Source: an uncultured Oscillospiraceae bacterium (GTDB lineage Bacteria; Bacillota; Clostridia; Oscillospirales; Oscillospiraceae). Taken from it: a stretch of 24,268 bases of DNA. Below are positions 21,812 through 24,268 of the stretch, piece after piece. Location: assembly GCA_934591725.1 (NCBI GenBank), contig CAKTPR010000024.1:1-24268 (forward strand), given 5' to 3'. Numbering within the stretch: the first letter of the stretch is position 1; each line of letters starts with the position of its first letter. The notes under the pieces were generated by a model. It had not been told where the DNA came from. It was given only the letters and a program-made list of their open reading frames with translations, and searched no databases. The position numbers were made by a program, and so were the translations under genes.

Positions 21812-23842
21812 TTGAAACCTAACCGCAACCGCGCCCGGGATCTGGGATTTTACGTGCTTCTCATCGTGATAATGATGGCCGTGATCTTCACCATGACCGG
21901 GGAGAAGGACACAAACAAGATAAAGAATTACTCCGACCTCGTCGATCTCTTCACCGAGGAAAAGGTGCAGTCGTTCAGGACTGAGGGCAGCACCATTATC
22001 CTTGAGGTCAGGACGGGCGACGCCATAGCTCCCACGGAGGAAATGAAGTACGACCTTTACAGCTTCGGCGTGTTCTATGAGGACTTCAAGGACATCATAA
22101 AGAGCCAGTACGAGTCCGGCGTCCTTGAACAGTACGACTATGACGAAGGCTTCGTCGCGCCGTGGTGGGCGAGCATGATACCCTATGTGCTCGTCATGGT
22201 CGGCGTGATGGCGCTGTGGTACGTGATGATGAACAAGGCAGGCGGCGGAGCGGGCGGAATCGCCAAGTTCTCCAAGGCGCGCACCCGCCTCGGCAGCGAC
22301 GAGAAGAACAAGAAGACCTTTGCCGATGTCGCGGGCTGCGACGAGGAGAAGGAAGAGCTGTCCGAGATCGTCGACTTCCTCAAGAACCCCAAGGCCTATA
22401 CCGCGATGGGCGCGCGCATACCCAAGGGCGTGCTGCTCGTCGGCCCTCCGGGAACCGGTAAGACCCTGCTTGCGAAGGCTGTCGCGGGCGAAGCCGGTGT
22501 GCAGTTCCTGTCCATTTCGGGCTCTGACTTTGTCGAGCTCTATGTCGGCGTCGGTGCGGGTCGTGTGCGCGATCTGTTCGAGCAGGCAAAGAAGGTCGCC
22601 CCGGCGATCATCTTCATCGATGAGATCGACGCTGTCGGCCGCCAGAGAGGCAGCGGCCTCGGCGGCGGACACGACGAGCGCGAGCAGACGCTCAACCAGC
22701 TGCTCGTTGAGATGGACGGCTTCGGCAGCAACGAGGGTGTCATAGTCATGGCGGCGACGAACCGCGCGGACATCCTCGATAACGCGCTGCTGCGTCCCGG
22801 CCGCTTCGACCGTCAGGTGTATGTCGGCCTGCCCGATATCCGCGGGCGCGAGGCGATACTGAAGATCCACGCCCGGGACAAGCAGCTTGCGGAGGATGTC
22901 GACCTCAACTCCATCGCCAAGGGCACTCCCGGCTTTGCGGGCGCCGATCTTGAGAACCTTATGAACGAGGCGGCACTGCTCGCAGTGCGCCGCCGCCACC
23001 GCTTCATCAACATGGAGGACGTGGACGAGGCCATACTCAAGGTGCAGATGGGTCCGGAGAAGAAGAGCCGCAAGATGAGCGAGAAGGCGAGACGCCTCAC
23101 CGCTTACCACGAATCCGGCCACGCCGTCGCGGCTCATTATCTGCCGCACGTCGACCCTGTACACTATATCACCATCATCCCGCGCGGCATGGCAGGCGGC
23201 TTTACGCTGATGCGCCCGCAGGAGGATCTTGAAAACTTCAAGTCCCAGTCCGAGATGTTCGAGAACATCGTCATGGCTCTCGGCGGAAGAATGGCCGAGA
23301 AGCTGTTCCTTGACGATATCTCCACCGGCGCTTCCGGGGACATCCATCAGGCCACATCCATCGCGCGCGACATGGTCACCCGCTACGGCATGAGCGACAG
23401 GCTCGGCCCCATATCCTTTGACAGCTCCGGCCACTCCATCTTCATCGGCCGCGACTTCGGCCAGACTAAGAGCTATTCCGAGGAGACCGCCGGTATCATC
23501 GATGAGGAGGTCAAGGCGATCTTCGATAAGGCCGCCGCCGAGTGCGAGCGCATCCTTACCGGGCATGCCGACCAGCTGCGCGCCATCGCTGAGTACCTGC
23601 TGGTACATGAGACGATGGAAGCCGAGGAGTTCAATTACTACTTCGAGCATGGCGAGTTCATGCCTCTTGCCCCGCAGGAGGCGCGCAAGGTCAGGGAGGA
23701 CACCACCATCGAGCGCCCCGCGCGCAAGATATCCATGACCGACGGCTACGCCGAGGAGAAGAAAGAAGAGCCCGAAACGCAGAGCGAGACCACCGGTGAG
23801 GATAAGCCGGCAGAGCCGAGCAGCGAAGAGAGCAAAGAATAA
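21812..23842 (+). CDS. ftsH: Membrane AAA+ zinc protease FtsH
   Basis: This 676-residue hexameric protease degrades misfolded membrane proteins and short-lived regulators. It has two membrane helices (12-29 and 121-140) with an extracytoplasmic loop between. The AAA+ module has Walker A GPPGTGKT (211-218), Walker B IIFIDE (266-271) and the second region of homology RPGRFDR (328-334). The zinc protease has HESGH (433-437). The tail is rich in Glu and Lys. The start is TTG, after AGAAGGATG. Complete and typical. Confidence 0.96.
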   Translation: MKPNRNRARDLGFYVLLIVIMMAVIFTMTGEKDTNKIKNYSDLVDLFTEEKVQSFRTEGSTIILEVRTGDAIAPTEEMKYDLYSFGVFYEDFKDIIKSQYESGVLEQYDYDEGFVAPWWASMIPYVLVMVGVMALWYVMMNKAGGGAGGIAKFSKARTRLGSDEKNKKTFADVAGCDEEKEELSEIVDFLKNPKAYTAMGARIPKGVLLVGPPGTGKTLLAKAVAGEAGVQFLSISGSDFVELYVGVGAGRVRDLFEQAKKVAPAIIFIDEIDAVGRQRGSGLGGGHDEREQTLNQLLVEMDGFGSNEGVIVMAATNRADILDNALLRPGRFDRQVYVGLPDIRGREAILKIHARDKQLAEDVDLNSIAKGTPGFAGADLENLMNEAALLAVRRRHRFINMEDVDEAILKVQMGPEKKSRKMSEKARRLTAYHESGHAVAAHYLPHVDPVHYITIIPRGMAGGFTLMRPQEDLENFKSQSEMFENIVMALGGRMAEKLFLDDISTGASGDIHQATSIARDMVTRYGMSDRLGPISFDSSGHSIFIGRDFGQTKSYSEETAGIIDEEVKAIFDKAAAECERILTGHADQLRAIAEYLLVHETMEAEEFNYYFEHGEFMPLAPQEARKVREDTTIERPARKISMTDGYAEEKKEEPETQSETTGEDKPAEPSSEESKE

Positions 23843-23853
23843 TATATAAAGCC

Positions 23854-23889
23854 ACACGGGCGCGGTAGTTTTTACCGCACCCGTGTTTT
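23854..23889 (+). terminator. Terminator of the ftsH operon
   Basis: ACACGGG/CCCGTGT and GCGGTA/TACCGC stems are separated by one C-A mismatch, with loop GTTTT, and a short T-run follows. It lies 11 bases after the ftsH stop. Confidence 0.85.
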
Positions 23890-23951
23890 CTGCATTCCGA
23901 CCGGTTATTTTACTGACAATATAAATTCATAAAAAGTTCACTGATCGGGGC

Positions 23952-23980
23952 TTGCCATATGAAATGCGGAGTAATATACT
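23952..23980 (+). promoter_or_regulatory. Promoter of the MATE transporter gene
   Basis: TTGCCA (23952-23957) and TATACT (23975-23980) have a 17-base spacer. The first candidate ATG is at 24000, so the leader is short. Confidence 0.6.
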
Positions 23981-23999
23981 ACCGGTTCGTGAAAAAAGT

Positions 24000-24268
24000 A
24001 TGGAAAGAAGAATGGAAATGAAAAAGAGCGGCATAGATATGCTGCATGGTCCGATATGGAACAAGATCCCGCTGTTTGCGCTGCCTGTCGCAGCAACGGC
24101 GATACTCGGACAGCTGTTCAACGCCTCCGACCTTGCGGTCGTCGGCAACTTTGCCGGGGAGGCGCGCACGGCGGCAGTCGCCGCGGTGGGGGCGAACAGC
24201 TCGGTCGTGAGCCTTGTGGTGAACCTTTTTACCGGCGTTGCCCTCGGTGCGAACGTCGTTATAGCGGG
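24000..24268 (+). CDS. MATE-family efflux transporter, 5' part
   Basis: The frame is open to the window edge (89 codons visible). The sequence GPIWNKIPLFALPVAATAILG, QLFNASDLAVVGNFAG and AVAAVGANSSVVSLVVNLFTGVALGANVVIA matches the first helices of MATE multidrug/sodium antiporters. ATG codons at 24000, 24012 and 24018 are all possible starts. AGAAG before 24012 is the only hint of a ribosome site. The substrate is unknown. Confidence 0.88.
   Translation, partial: MERRMEMKKSGIDMLHGPIWNKIPLFALPVAATAILGQLFNASDLAVVGNFAGEARTAAVAAVGANSSVVSLVVNLFTGVALGANVVIA

Noticed and set aside
21713..23857. 714-codon open frame on the minus strand across ftsH
   Set aside because: It is antisense to a complete, motif-perfect FtsH. 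High GC at third codon positions opens the opposite frame; the translation has no domain.

Overview
The window reads as a chromosomal segment of a Gram-positive, probably spore-forming Clostridia (an Oscillospiraceae-like lineage is an inference). The evidence is AGGAGG-type ribosome sites, frequent TTG starts, LPXTG-anchored pili, a short collagen-like protein, and the Firmicutes core order gdpP-rplI-dnaB followed by tilS-hpt-ftsH. Base composition shifts in blocks: intermediate in the left pilus/rep operon, clearly AT-rich in the 951-residue gene at 6586-9441, mixed in the middle, and GC-rich from about 14.8 kb on.

Region 1 (1-6330, minus strand) is the end of an integrative/conjugative-type element. 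It is one compact operon read right to left: a small Cys-rich protein, a thioester-like/SpaA adhesin (LPFTG), a major pilin (YPKN pilin motif, LPKTG), two class C sortases, and a RepA_N/DUF6017 replication initiator. Four of the five junctions between the genes are overlaps or tight couplings that make it look like a single transcription unit. The leader contains two tandem terminator-like hairpins.

Region 2 (6331-11577, plus strand) is accessory cargo. It holds a large AT-rich gene with an N-terminal DUF4062 (TIR-like) domain and a long helical-repeat C-terminus, a Fic/Doc-fold protein bracketed by CTAGGGAA/TTCCCTAG inverted repeats, and a Phd/ParE-type toxin-antitoxin pair. Each has its own sigma-A-like promoter. 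A palindromic terminator-like repeat (core CTTCTCAC-GTGAGAAG) occurs after repA, before the cargo and after fic, with a half-deleted fourth copy after the toxin-antitoxin pair.

Region 3 (11578-14800) is a scrapyard: an IS256-type transposase fragment, a 130-base direct duplication, a chimeric tRNA-like scar, a GNAT acetyltransferase with a small partner gene, a collagen-like spore-surface-type gene, an 18-bp perfect hairpin, and an XRE regulator coupled to a zinc-ribbon protein.

Region 4 (14801-24268) is core chromosome: a sugar-phosphate nucleotidyltransferase of unusual architecture (minus strand), then gdpP, rplI, dnaB, tilS, hpt, ftsH and the start of a MATE transporter (plus strand). 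The best candidate for an undescribed system is the cargo block 6331-11577, above all the stand-alone DUF4062/helical-repeat protein behind an operator-like dyad and the Fic gene with its symmetric flanking repeats. Functions proposed for these are inferences.
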